This document shows positions 46,283 through 55,215 of a stretch of 64,000 bases of DNA, piece after piece. Location of the stretch: assembly GCA_030706605.1 (NCBI GenBank), contig JAUZOE010000008.1, positions 62,001-126,000 of the forward strand. Reading direction: 5' to 3'. Position 1 is the first letter of the stretch; each line of letters opens with the position of its first letter. This DNA is from Bacteroidota bacterium (GTDB taxonomy: Bacteria; Bacteroidota; Bacteroidia; Chitinophagales; Chitinophagaceae). The position numbers and the translations under genes were made by a program. A model generated the notes under the pieces. It did no database searches and had not been told where the DNA came from. It saw only the letters and a program-made list of their open reading frames with translations.

Positions 46283-47344
46283 TTAAACAATCAATCCAAT
46301 CATTTTGGAATGAATCACCGCTTCTGAACTGTGTTTAAAATAACAACAATTTACCCCTTTGTTTTCCATTTCATCTATAATCATTTGTACTTTTTCATAA
46401 TTGAACTTTCTCACGCTTCGTATATAAACTGCATATATTTTCCCGGGGAAATACGAGACCACAGAAGCATAAATATCAGGGTCCTTCTGGGAATCATCAC
46501 CTAATAATATAAATTTCAAATTCGGGTATGCTTCAATTATCCTGGAAATACGCCTGAATTTTGTTGTAAGATTACTTTGACCTGATTTCCAAAATTCATT
46601 TATTCTTTTTAAATGGCTTAATAAATAAACTCCTTTGGGTAAATCATTAGCCCGTGAAAACTCCAAAATAAGATCATAGAGGTTCCATTCACTACCTGAA
46701 ACATAGAAAAAGGGATTAATATTTTCGCCGGTTTGCCCATTACTGGCAAGTAATTGGTAATGATTAACCACACCTTCGAAAGTTTTTCTACTTCTCGCAT
46801 TTTTGGTAAAAAGCACATACAAACGCCTGCGAAAACGTGATGAATGTGAGATCAAAAAAGTATCATCAATATCAGAAACAAAAGCATGAGCAGAATCAAA
46901 AGGGATATATACATTTCCTATTCCTGTTATGTGCTGAGAATCATATTTTTTTTCATCCAGCCTTACCTGCACTGTTTTCCATCCAATACCCGGCGATGCC
47001 GCCGGAAAAATTTCAAACCTAAAAAACCCATCTCCTTCTGTTTTTGTATTATAAATAACTTCATCCCACTCAATAGCAATTTTCGCATTTGAAAAAGGAA
47101 TTACCATAAACATCCGCAGAAAGGAAAATAAATTGGTTACCCAGTTTTGGCGGTATGTTTGCCGGGGCAGTGGACTCAATCTTAATACATGCCCTAAAAC
47201 AATTATTTTTTCAGTATTGCCAAAGCCATTGTAAACGTTTATTACAGGGTGATAATTGAGCCTGAATAAAAAGAATATTTTCTGCTTTATCTTTTTAAGC
47301 AACGAAATTTTCTTTTCTTTATGTATCAAACTCTTATTTATCAT
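46283..47344 (-). CDS. App1-like phosphatidate phosphatase family protein (DUF2183)
   Basis: A 353-residue protein with the App1 catalytic domain of the HAD superfamily. The nucleophile motif DxDxT is at residues 158-162 (SDIDDTFLISHSS); later motifs are YVSGSEWNLYDLI, KFRRISRIIEAYPNLKFILL with Lys in motif III, and GDDSQKDPDIY (motif IV). Yeast App1 dephosphorylates phosphatidic acid to diacylglycerol; bacterial members are little studied. Residues 1-150 form an N-terminal beta-rich region common in bacterial homologues. The gene diverges from a diacylglycerol kinase-like gene with only 21 bp between start codons, suggesting shared control of opposing reactions. Confidence 0.85.
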   Translation of the reverse strand: MINKSLIHKEKKISLLKKIKQKIFFLFRLNYHPVINVYNGFGNTEKIIVLGHVLRLSPLPRQTYRQNWVTNLFSFLRMFMVIPFSNAKIAIEWDEVIYNTKTEGDGFFRFEIFPAASPGIGWKTVQVRLDEKKYDSQHITGIGNVYIPFDSAHAFVSDIDDTFLISHSSRFRRRLYVLFTKNARSRKTFEGVVNHYQLLASNGQTGENINPFFYVSGSEWNLYDLILEFSRANDLPKGVYLLSHLKRINEFWKSGQSNLTTKFRRISRIIEAYPNLKFILLGDDSQKDPDIYASVVSYFPGKIYAVYIRSVRKFNYEKVQMIIDEMENKGVNCCYFKHSSEAVIHSKMIGLIV

Positions 47345-47365
47345 AACGATCGTTACAAAGGTATA

Positions 47366-48268
47366 ATGAAGTCACCTTCCAATTTAAAGATATTATTTAT
47401 CATTAATCCTATATCAGGGGGGAAGACAAAAATTAATTGGGAACCAATAATTCATAAATATTTTAAATCACTTTCTCATACTATTGAGTTTTTTATTTTA
47501 ACCGGAAAAGAAGATGCTTCCTCGATTCAATATTGGATTAAGAAGTTTTCACCTGAGCGGGTAATAGCTGTTGGCGGCGATGGAACGGTTTCTCTTGTTG
47601 CCCAACAATTATTAAATTCTTCAATTCTTATGGGAATATTGCGAGGTGGCTCTGCCAATGGTATGGCAGAGGAATTAAAAATTCCTGCAGATCCAATTTT
47701 GGCTATCGATATTATACTAAATGGTAAATTGAAAAAATGTGATGTAATTAAAATAAATGAAAATGATATCTGCATACATTTAAGCGACCTGGGACTTAAT
47801 GCGAGGCTTGTAAAATATTTTGATAAAGGTTCTTTTCGGGGAATGTGGGGATATGCAAGAATGGTATTAAAAATTCTATGGCAAAGAAAATTATTAAGCG
47901 CACATATTCAAGCTGATGATTTGAATATAAATATTCCAGCTTATATGGTGGTAATTGCCAATGCAAGTAAATATGGTACCGGCGCGGTTATTAATCCAGA
48001 AGGCCTGATTCATGATGGCAAATTTGAACTGGTCATCGTCCGTGAAATTTCACTCATAGAAATTTTTAAAATGTTTTTAAGTAACAAAAGATTTGATCCC
48101 CAAAAAGTAGAAATTTTTCAAACTACCAAAGCAGTAATTAGAACTGCCAGGGAAGTACATTTTCAGGTTGATGGTGAATATAAAGGGAAAATAAAAACGG
48201 TAAATGCAGAAATTCTTCCTTCAGCATTGAATTTGCTAATTGAAAATACGGATATATCAACAGGCTGA
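47366..48268 (+). CDS. Diacylglycerol kinase family lipid kinase
   Basis: A 300-residue lipid kinase of the YegS/DgkB type. The start at 47366 is preferred because the upstream ATG at 47321 would overlap the divergent App1 start by 24 bp. Nucleotide-binding motifs: FIINPISGGK at 11-20 and VGGDGTVSLVAQ at 69-80 (GGDGT at 70-74), then GILRGGSANGMAEEL and a C-terminal FQVDGEYKG catalytic region. It would phosphorylate diacylglycerol or a related lipid to its phosphate using ATP, the reverse of the reaction expected for its App1 neighbour. The exact lipid acceptor is not determined. Confidence 0.88.
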   Translation: MKSPSNLKILFIINPISGGKTKINWEPIIHKYFKSLSHTIEFFILTGKEDASSIQYWIKKFSPERVIAVGGDGTVSLVAQQLLNSSILMGILRGGSANGMAEELKIPADPILAIDIILNGKLKKCDVIKINENDICIHLSDLGLNARLVKYFDKGSFRGMWGYARMVLKILWQRKLLSAHIQADDLNINIPAYMVVIANASKYGTGAVINPEGLIHDGKFELVIVREISLIEIFKMFLSNKRFDPQKVEIFQTTKAVIRTAREVHFQVDGEYKGKIKTVNAEILPSALNLLIENTDISTG

Positions 48269-48312
48269 TTCCCCATAAACAGCCACATTAAAACTGTTTT
48301 GAAATAAAATAT

Positions 48313-49611
48313 TTACCGATCCATCATAAATTCCTTCAGATTTTCAAAGCCTGCATCCATTGAAATACTCTTCTTATCCTTTTTTAATATGGGCTGTAAA
48401 GAATCAGGAACCGGAACTGCCTGTTGAATCACAGGCTCCACTACATCATAAAACTTTACCGGGTGGGCTGTTTCCAAAAAAATCCCCTTCTGCTCCGGAT
48501 GCTTTTTCAAATATTCATTTAATGCAAAATATCCAACGGCACCATGCGGGTCAGTAAGATAATTTTCTTCTTGAAAAACTTCTTTCATTGTTTGCCTGGT
48601 TTCATCATCTGAAATACTATAGCTGATCAGTTTATTTTTCAGATCCAAAAACCGGTGATGAAATAATTCCAATATGCGAACAAAATTACTGGGATCCCCC
48701 ACATCCATAGCATTTGAAATAGTAGCAACCGCTTTCTTAGGTTGATAATTTTCAGTTTTTAAAAATTCAGGCACTACATTATTGGCATTACAAGCAGCAA
48801 TAAAAAGATCAACAGGCATTCCGGAAAAATGGGCAAGCATCCCGGCACATATATTACCAAAATTACCGCTGGGCACACTGATCACAGGAGGATTCTCTTT
48901 ATCCTGCCATTGTTTCCATGCAAAAAAATAATAAAATTGCTGTGGAAGCCATCGGGCAACATTGATGGAATTGGCTGAAGTAAGAAATAGTTTTTTGTTT
49001 AAATCTTCATCTGCAAATGCCTGTTTTACCATTTGCTGGCAATCATCAAAATTTCCATTTATTTCCAACGCATGAATATTATTACCCAAAGTAGTGAGCT
49101 GTTTTTCCTGTACCATGCTTACTTTACCAGAAGGATATAAAATAACCACTTCTACCCCATCCACATTATAAAACCCATTGGCCACAGCACCTCCTGTATC
49201 ACCTGAAGTAGCTACCAATACGGTAACTTTCTGATTATTGTTTTTTACAAAATAACCAAGGCAACGGCTCATAAACCTGGCGCCTACATCTTTGAAAGCC
49301 ATTGTAGGACCATGAAATAATTCTAATGAAAAAATATTCTCTGTCACCTTCAATAATGGTATTTCAAAATTGATAGTTTCTTCAACAATTTTCCTTAGTT
49401 CATTTTCAGGAATCACATCCCCAACATAAGGATGAATTACTTTGAATGCTATTTCTTCATCAGAGTAATTATTAATATTCTGAATAAATTCTTTTTCTAA
49501 TTCCGGGATTTGCTCTGGAAAATATAATCCTTTATCGGGCGCTAAACCCCTAATGGTAGCTTCTTTAAAATCTACAACAGGAGCTTTTTGATTTAAACTG
49601 TAATACTTCAT
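48313..49611 (-). CDS. thrC: Threonine synthase
   Basis: A 432-residue PLP enzyme that converts O-phosphohomoserine to threonine. The PLP lysine is K107 in FHGPTMAFKDVGARFMSR. The phosphate-binding and substrate motifs TVLVATSGDTGGAVANGF and SVPSGNFGNICAG are intact. N-terminal YYSLNQKAPVVDFKEA is typical of the bacterial type. Its start codon overlaps the last 4 bases of thrB (ATGA), giving translational coupling, and it is the last gene of the thrA-thrB-thrC operon. No clear terminator behind it was found. Confidence 0.96.
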   Translation of the reverse strand: MKYYSLNQKAPVVDFKEATIRGLAPDKGLYFPEQIPELEKEFIQNINNYSDEEIAFKVIHPYVGDVIPENELRKIVEETINFEIPLLKVTENIFSLELFHGPTMAFKDVGARFMSRCLGYFVKNNNQKVTVLVATSGDTGGAVANGFYNVDGVEVVILYPSGKVSMVQEKQLTTLGNNIHALEINGNFDDCQQMVKQAFADEDLNKKLFLTSANSINVARWLPQQFYYFFAWKQWQDKENPPVISVPSGNFGNICAGMLAHFSGMPVDLFIAACNANNVVPEFLKTENYQPKKAVATISNAMDVGDPSNFVRILELFHHRFLDLKNKLISYSISDDETRQTMKEVFQEENYLTDPHGAVGYFALNEYLKKHPEQKGIFLETAHPVKFYDVVEPVIQQAVPVPDSLQPILKKDKKSISMDAGFENLKEFMMDR

Positions 49612-50534
49612 TTTGATTCTATTATTTTCACTCCTTCATAATTGATAGTGGTTATATATGTTTTATAATCAATACCAATTTTCTCAAAAATATCTTTCAT
49701 AATTACTTCTACTTTTTGCGAAGTATTTTCTTCTTTACTCAACATAAATATAGATGGCCCCGAACCCGAAATGCCGCCGCCTAATGCACCTGCTTCTTTA
49801 CATCGAATTTTCACTTCGTCAAACCCGGGAATTAAAATACTGCGAACCGGCTCCACAATTACATCTTCGAGGGAACGACTTATCAATTCATAATCTTTTT
49901 TCATAAATCCCGCGACCAGGCCTGCAATATTTCCCCATTGTTTAATAGCATCTTTCAATAAGATTTCTTTCCTCAGTATTTGCCTTGAATCTGAAGTGCG
50001 TACTTCTATCTGGGGATGTACAACAGTAACGAATACATGAGGTGCATCCAAAGGAATAATATCCAATGGAAAAATGGACCGGATTAAAGTAACACCGCCA
50101 TAAATACAAGGCGAAATATTATCAGCATGTTTTACCCCACTCGCTAATTTTTCGCCATTCATGGCAAAACGCACAAGATCTTCATTTGAAAAAATATTTT
50201 GCAGCAGATGATTTGCCGCTGCCACTGCGCCTGCAGCACTCGCCGCACTGGAACCAAGTCCGCTACCCGGTTTGATATGTTTATCAATTATTAAATCAAA
50301 TCCTATTGGTTTATCATACTCTTCCATTAAAGCGAGCAATGCAACACCTGCCACATTTTGCAATGGCAAAACAGGAAGATCATATTCATCAGCATGTGTA
50401 ATGCGAATACCAGGTTGATCACTCAAAGAAAGTGTCATCTCATCCTGTGGCTCATTTAGAGCCATTCCCAATATATCGAAACCGCAAACAAGATTGGCAA
50501 TGGTAGCAGGAGCTATAATTTTTACTGTTTTCAT
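49608..50534 (-). CDS. thrB: Homoserine kinase
   Basis: A 308-residue GHMP-family kinase making O-phosphohomoserine from homoserine and ATP. The signature ATP loop KPGSGLGSSAASAAGAVA is at about 89-106, the N-terminal APATIANLVCGFDILG and the C-terminal GGGISGSGPSIFMLS (motif 3) are present. It sits 12 bp behind thrA and overlaps thrC by 4 bp. Confidence 0.96.
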   Translation of the reverse strand: MKTVKIIAPATIANLVCGFDILGMALNEPQDEMTLSLSDQPGIRITHADEYDLPVLPLQNVAGVALLALMEEYDKPIGFDLIIDKHIKPGSGLGSSAASAAGAVAAANHLLQNIFSNEDLVRFAMNGEKLASGVKHADNISPCIYGGVTLIRSIFPLDIIPLDAPHVFVTVVHPQIEVRTSDSRQILRKEILLKDAIKQWGNIAGLVAGFMKKDYELISRSLEDVIVEPVRSILIPGFDEVKIRCKEAGALGGGISGSGPSIFMLSKEENTSQKVEVIMKDIFEKIGIDYKTYITTINYEGVKIIESK

Positions 50535-50546
50535 TTTTTTCTTTAT

Positions 50547-52991
50547 TTAAATTCTTGCCGCGCGGATAATATCGGCAAATACTCCCGAAGCAGTTACTTC
50601 GGCACCAGCGCCTGCACCTTTTACTACAAGGGGTTGATCTGTATAGCGGTCAGTGTAAAATAGCACCACATTATCTTTGCCATAAAGATGATAAAAATCG
50701 TGCTCAGAATTAATTGGTTCCAGCCCTACTTCTGCTTTCCCATTCTCATACCTGGCGACAACCTTTAATTTTTTACTCACTTTGTTGGCTTCTTCAAATA
50801 TTTTTTTGAAATGATCTTCTTCTTTTTCCATTGCCTGGTAAAAATCATCCACAGATCCCGTCATGCAGGAAGAAGGCATAAATGTATTATTAGTAATATC
50901 ATCCATCTCTAATTTTTCACCGGTTTCCCGGGCAAGAATCATAATCTTACGCATTACATCTGTCCCGCTTAAATCTAAACGGGGATCAGGCTCTGTATAC
51001 CCTTCGTCCTGAGCTTGTTTTACCACTTTGGCAAAACTCTTTTCACCATTATAATTATTGAAAACAAAATTGAGCGTGCCACTCAATACTGCTTCAATTT
51101 TATTTATTTTATCTCCGCTTAATAACAAATCATTCAAAGTGCCAATAACAGGTAAACCTGCACCAACATTAGTTTCGAATAGAAAATGTACATTAAATTC
51201 ACGCGCAAGTTCTTTTAACTTTTGATAATAAATATAGGAAGATGAAGCCGCAATTTTGTTACAGGCGACCACTGATATACTTTTTTGCAATATATCTCCA
51301 TAAATTTTTGCCACTTCGCCACTTGCTGTCACATCTACAAAAATAGAGTTACGGAAATTTTTACTTTGAATCGTTTTTACATATTGCGCCAGGTTCATTT
51401 CTTCTGCTTCCTGTAAAAGCGATTTCCAATTATTGAGGTCAATTCCTTTATCATTGAACAACATTTTTTTACTGTTCCCAAGTCCCACAATTCTTATGTT
51501 TAAATGCAGCTTTTGTTCCAGGTAATTATATTGCTGGAGCAATTGCGCCATCAACTTAGACCCAACATTTCCCAGCCCGGTAATAAATAAATTCACTTGT
51601 TTATAGGTGGTTTCAAAAAATTCTTCATGCAGCACATTCACCGCTTTCTTTACATCCTGCGCTGCAATAACAGCCGAGATATTTCTTTCAGAAGAACCCT
51701 GGGAAATAGCCCTCACATTGACCCCATTTTTACCTAAAGCACTAAACATTTTTCCACTGATCCCGGGGTGACTTTTCATTTTATCACCAACAAGAGCTAC
51801 TATCACCAAGCCTTTCTCCACTATCAGGGGTTCTACTCTTCCTCTTTCTATTTCGTAACTAAAAACTTTATCCACCGCCTCTTTCGCCTTATCTGCAGAA
51901 TCGTCTTCAATGCCTACACAAATGGAATGCTCTGATGAACTTTGTGTAATCAGGATCACATTTATCTGGGTATCGGCCAGTGTTTCAAACAGTCTTTTTG
52001 AAAAGCCGGGAATACCTGCCATACCACTACCTTCCAAACTCAGCAATGCAATTTTATTAATACTGGAAATTCCACGTACGCTGGTACCATTTTTTACAGA
52101 TTCACTTTGAATTAATGTTCCGGCCTGGTCCGGCAAAAAAGTGCTTTTTACCCACACAGGAATATTTTTCCGCATCACTGGCTGAATGGTTGGTGGATAA
52201 ATAACTTTGGCACCAAAATGTGAGAGTTCCATGGCTTCCTGGTAAGACACGCTGGGAATTATTTTTGCATTGGCAACCAACCGGGGATCGGCTGTCATCA
52301 TTCCGCTTACATCGGTCCATATTTCTAATACCTTAGCGTTTAAAGCTGCCGCAAAGATGGATGCTGAATAATCAGAACCACCTCTACCTAAAGTAGTTGT
52401 AATCCCCTTCATATCAGCAGATACAAAGCCCGGTAAAAGAAACAAAGAATAATTAGCTGCAGAAAAATGAGTTTGAATATTTTTATTGGTTGCCTCAAAA
52501 TCGACTACTGCATTTTCAAAATTGGAATTGGTAACAATCAATTTACGAGAGTCTACCCATTCATTTTCTGCTCCTACTGATTTCAGTTTGGCAGATATGA
52601 TTTGTGAAGACAATAACTCACCATAACTCATCATGCGATCCCTGGTCCTTGAAGATAATTCAAGTAATAAAAAAACGCCGTTACAAATATCTTCCATTTC
52701 ATTGCAACTTTTTTTCACCATACTTAATACACTGCTTTGCTGTGCAACGGGTATCAAATCTTTGACAATTTCCAGGTGGCGGCGCTCTATCTCTTTTAAT
52801 TTATCTTTATACGTTTCATTGCCCTCTGATGCCAGCACAACACTATTGAGTAATGCATCTGTAGTACCTCCAAAAGCTGAAACTACAACAACAGTTTTAC
52901 CTGCCTTTTGTTTCAATTGTATTATAGAAATCATTTTATTGATGTTCTCAGCATTAGAAACTGATGAACCGCCAAATTTTAAAACCTGCAT
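50547..52991 (-). CDS. thrA: Bifunctional aspartokinase / homoserine dehydrogenase
   Basis: An 814-residue fusion catalysing the first and third steps from aspartate to threonine. The aspartokinase half (1-290) has KFGGSSVSNAENI at the start, VVSAFGGTTDALLN, TTLGRGGSDYSASIFAAAL and WTDVSGMMTADPR. Two ACT domains (about 305-460) give allosteric feedback, probably by threonine. The homoserine dehydrogenase half (about 465-814) has the NAD(P) loop ITGLGNVGSKLMAQLL, CNKIAASS, ETNVGAGLPVIGTLNDLL and the DEGYTEPDPRLDLSGTDVMRK catalytic region split across the usual distance. First gene of the thr operon; a Thr/Ile-rich reading frame ends about 100 bp upstream. Confidence 0.96.
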   Translation of the reverse strand: MQVLKFGGSSVSNAENINKMISIIQLKQKAGKTVVVVSAFGGTTDALLNSVVLASEGNETYKDKLKEIERRHLEIVKDLIPVAQQSSVLSMVKKSCNEMEDICNGVFLLLELSSRTRDRMMSYGELLSSQIISAKLKSVGAENEWVDSRKLIVTNSNFENAVVDFEATNKNIQTHFSAANYSLFLLPGFVSADMKGITTTLGRGGSDYSASIFAAALNAKVLEIWTDVSGMMTADPRLVANAKIIPSVSYQEAMELSHFGAKVIYPPTIQPVMRKNIPVWVKSTFLPDQAGTLIQSESVKNGTSVRGISSINKIALLSLEGSGMAGIPGFSKRLFETLADTQINVILITQSSSEHSICVGIEDDSADKAKEAVDKVFSYEIERGRVEPLIVEKGLVIVALVGDKMKSHPGISGKMFSALGKNGVNVRAISQGSSERNISAVIAAQDVKKAVNVLHEEFFETTYKQVNLFITGLGNVGSKLMAQLLQQYNYLEQKLHLNIRIVGLGNSKKMLFNDKGIDLNNWKSLLQEAEEMNLAQYVKTIQSKNFRNSIFVDVTASGEVAKIYGDILQKSISVVACNKIAASSSYIYYQKLKELAREFNVHFLFETNVGAGLPVIGTLNDLLLSGDKINKIEAVLSGTLNFVFNNYNGEKSFAKVVKQAQDEGYTEPDPRLDLSGTDVMRKIMILARETGEKLEMDDITNNTFMPSSCMTGSVDDFYQAMEKEEDHFKKIFEEANKVSKKLKVVARYENGKAEVGLEPINSEHDFYHLYGKDNVVLFYTDRYTDQPLVVKGAGAGAEVTASGVFADIIRAARI

Positions 52992-53081
52992 ATATTTTTA
53001 TTGATTATTATTTAAAGATGTCCAGTGTAAATTGCCGGATAGCAAAAAGAAGCAAAAGCCCAAGTGGTAATATGGTAAAGT

Positions 53082-53100
53082 ACAACCCTTAGCGGGTTGT
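53082..53100 (-). promoter_or_regulatory. Hairpin overlapping the leader peptide's Thr codons and stop
   Basis: ACAACCC / GGGTTGT form a perfect 7-bp stem across TTAGC. In the minus-strand RNA the last Thr codons and the stop codon lie inside it, so a ribosome held there would keep it open. Confidence 0.45.
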
Positions 53101-53169
53101 AATAGTAATGCCGGTAATGTGAGTAATTACTGCAGGAGAAAGACTAATATGGTTAATTTTTTGTTCCAA
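53089..53169 (-). CDS. thrL: Candidate threonine operon leader peptide
   Basis: A 26-residue reading frame ending VITHITGITITTR: five Thr and four Ile in its last 13 residues, much like the thrL leader peptides of enterobacteria, where uncharged tRNA-Thr or tRNA-Ile stalls the ribosome and lets the operon be transcribed. It ends 97 bp before thrA. Weak point: the frame has no ATG; TTG at 53167-53169 is the best start, and the frame stays open further up to a stop near 53230. The peptide composition and place are seen; regulation is inference. Confidence 0.5.
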   Translation of the reverse strand: MEQKINHISLSPAVITHITGITITTR

Positions 53170-53399
53170 TTCTTTTATTGTAAAAAAATGAAGGTAGACA
53201 GCAATTTCCAAATAACAAGTAATGTATTATATTTTTTTAATAAAAAACTCAAAAATAACGAAATCATCCATTCAGACACTCATAAAAGTTCGCTACACAA
53301 GCCCCCCTTTTGTCTGTAAACAGATCATAAAACCCATTACAAAATAAATGAATTTATACAATAAATATTGATAAAACCCCCTATCCGGAAATTTAAATA

Positions 53400-53603
53400 T
53401 TAATCTTTCTTCTCTTTTTTTAATGATTCTATCTCCCTCTCTAACTTAGCTATAGTGCCGATAATATTACTTTCCCTGTTACCTTTCTTGGATATTTTGA
53501 ACTCAGGGTGAACAGTTTTCAAATCTGCTTTATAATCATCCAATTGTTCCTTTAGGGTTTTTAGTTTACCTGCAATTTCACTTTTTCTAACTGGTCGTGC
53601 CAT
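53400..53603 (-). CDS. Small coiled-coil protein of unknown function
   Basis: A 67-residue, Lys/Glu-rich cytoplasmic protein with no signal peptide. It starts MARPVRKSEIAGKLKTLKEQ; residues about 8-27 and 46-65 form two helices with heptad spacing (KTLKEQLDDYKADL and IAKLEREIESLKKE), joined by a basic SKKGNRES linker. I do not recognise the family. It lies alone between the thr operon and the histidine kinase, same strand as both. The ATG and composition make it a likely real gene. Confidence 0.6.
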   Translation of the reverse strand: MARPVRKSEIAGKLKTLKEQLDDYKADLKTVHPEFKISKKGNRESNIIGTIAKLEREIESLKKEKKD

Positions 53604-53784
53604 AAATTAATTTTTAATTACAAAGTATAAAACTAATACAATATTTCACATTTGTCTAATACCTTTTTTAAAAAATATTATTTTTTATTGCCGGGGGCAA
53701 AAAAAATGGTTTGAGTGGTAAAAAAATAATCATTTAATGATCCTTGTTGAAAGGATGTAAGAGTGGTATTTTTAATTGAAAAAT

Positions 53785-55125
53785 TTAAAAGTGTAAAGTA
53801 AAAACCGTCCCTTCATTATATACAGATTGCACCTGTATATTTCCCTTATGAACCATCATAATTTGTTTGCACAAGCTTAATCCAATTCCACTTCCATTTT
53901 TCTTTGTGCTAAAAAAAGGAATAAATATTTTTTCTAACATCTCTTCTTCCATTCCTAATCCATTATCTGCTACTTTTATATAAATTTTCCTCTGTACATT
54001 TTCTCCTGCAGAAAGAATAATTCTTCCATCTTCTCTACCTTTCACTGCTTCCATTGCATTGACCACTAAATTAATTAAAACCTGTTCAATCAATGTAGCA
54101 TCTACTTCCGCTATCAAACCAGTTTCCTTTAATACAATATCCATCTCTATGTTTTTTTGATCAAGGCTCGGCTGCATAAGACTAAAGATATTTTCAAACA
54201 TATCTCGGACATAAATTGTCTTTACGTCCGGGACAGTAATTTTATTCAGATTCCGATAAGTCTCAGCAAATTTCAATAAACTTTCACTTCGTCTCTTTAT
54301 AGTTTCTATGCCTAATTCAAGATCATCTACCGCTCCATTACTATTGCTTAATTGATATTTTGATTTTTCCAGGTTACTTTTAAGCGTCCCCGCAAGTGAG
54401 GAAATGGGTGCTACAGAATTCATGATTTCATGCGTCATCACACTCAATAATTTTTGCCATGCTTTTGATTCTGTTTCATCAACAGCTTCACTTATATTCT
54501 GAAAAGCAATTAGTTTAAATTTTTTTCCTTCTGTTTGAAATTCTGTTGCAGAAAGCAATACTTTAAAACTCGATCTTTCCTGTTGCACTTTATGTATTTT
54601 ACCATCGCCGGATTTTAGTTTAATGATTTCTTCATACAGTTCAGGATACCTTTTATTTAAAGAATGAATATGTTTTAAATAAGGTAACTCCAGCATTTGC
54701 TTTAAAGATTCATTCATCCATATTACTTCCCCGGTTATATTTTCATAAGAAAGTATTCCAGTATTGACCAATTCGAGAATCTTTTGCAAATATTGGTTTT
54801 GCATTTCCTTCTCCTTGCTGATGGTTTTAAATGCATCATTGATCTGGTTGAAGCCCTTGCGTAAGGTGCGTAATTCTGAGGGGGCATGTTTTAAATCAAA
54901 CCGTCGTGAAAAATCTTTGTACTTAACTGATTCTACAAAATTATTTAGTTCTTCGCTCGATTTTCGATAAAACCAATATAAATCCGAAACCTGGTAAATT
55001 AAAAGAGGGACAAGGATTATAAGATAAACGTGAATACTCTTTACCAGTAAAAATGAACATACTGCAAGTGTAACAAACAGTAAAAATATTCTTATAAATA
55101 TTTTAAATCCTAATTGATTAAGCAT
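53785..55125 (-). CDS. Membrane sensor histidine kinase, NtrY-like
   Basis: A 446-residue kinase from the ATG 55123-55125 (an in-frame TTG at 55161 would add 12 residues in front of the membrane helix). Two close transmembrane helices (about 8-28 and 32-50) leave almost no periplasmic loop, so the signal is probably sensed in or at the membrane. A PAS-like domain (about 110-215) follows, then the phosphorylated His232 in [14 protein letters not shown], the N box [10 protein letters not shown] (351-360), G1 DNGLGME (387-393) and G2 [12 protein letters not shown] (411-422). It phosphorylates the NtrC-type regulator encoded 90 bp upstream. The kinase-regulator-exporter arrangement suggests it detects envelope stress or the exported molecule. 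Confidence 0.92.
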   Translation of the reverse strand: MLNQLGFKIFIRIFLLFVTLAVCSFLLVKSIHVYLIILVPLLIYQVSDLYWFYRKSSEELNNFVESVKYKDFSRRFDLKHAPSELRTLRKGFNQINDAFKTISKEKEMQNQYLQKILELVNTGILSYENITGEVIWMNESLKQMLELPYLKHIHSLNKRYPELYEEIIKLKSGDGKIHKVQQERSSFKVLLSATEFQTEGKKFKLIAFQNISEAVDETESKAWQKLLSVMTHEIMNSVAPISSLAGTLKSNLEKSKYQLSNSNGAVDDLELGIETIKRRSESLLKFAETYRNLNKITVPDVKTIYVRDMFENIFSLMQPSLDQKNIEMDIVLKETGLIAEVDATLIEQVLINLVVNAMEAVKGREDGRIILSAGENVQRKIYIKVADNGLGMEEEMLEKIFIPFFSTKKNGSGIGLSLCKQIMMVHKGNIQVQSVYNEGTVFTLHF

Positions 55126-55215
55126 AAATACTTTTTTTGCTTTTTGCCCAGAAGAATGCAATTTGAAAAACGGCCTCCCGAAATATATCCGGCACCTGCT
55201 TTAGAAATCAACTTT

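Larger units (their letters stand above)
52992..53399. other. 408-bp thr operon leader region
   Basis: It contains the candidate leader peptide (53089-53169), its overlapping hairpin (53082-53100) and a possible -7 box (TATTTTTG, minus strand, 53250-53257). No strong terminator hairpin with U run was found between the leader stop and thrA, so classical attenuation is only partly supported. Confidence 0.5.

Noticed and set aside
46837-47092. Overlapping plus-strand frames inside the App1 gene
   Set aside because: Low-complexity sequence mirrored from the real gene on the other strand; no family features.
52992-53088. Riboswitch (lysine or similar) before thrA
   Set aside because: The stretch is too short and shows no multi-helix junction; the Thr/Ile-rich peptide is the better explanation of regulation.
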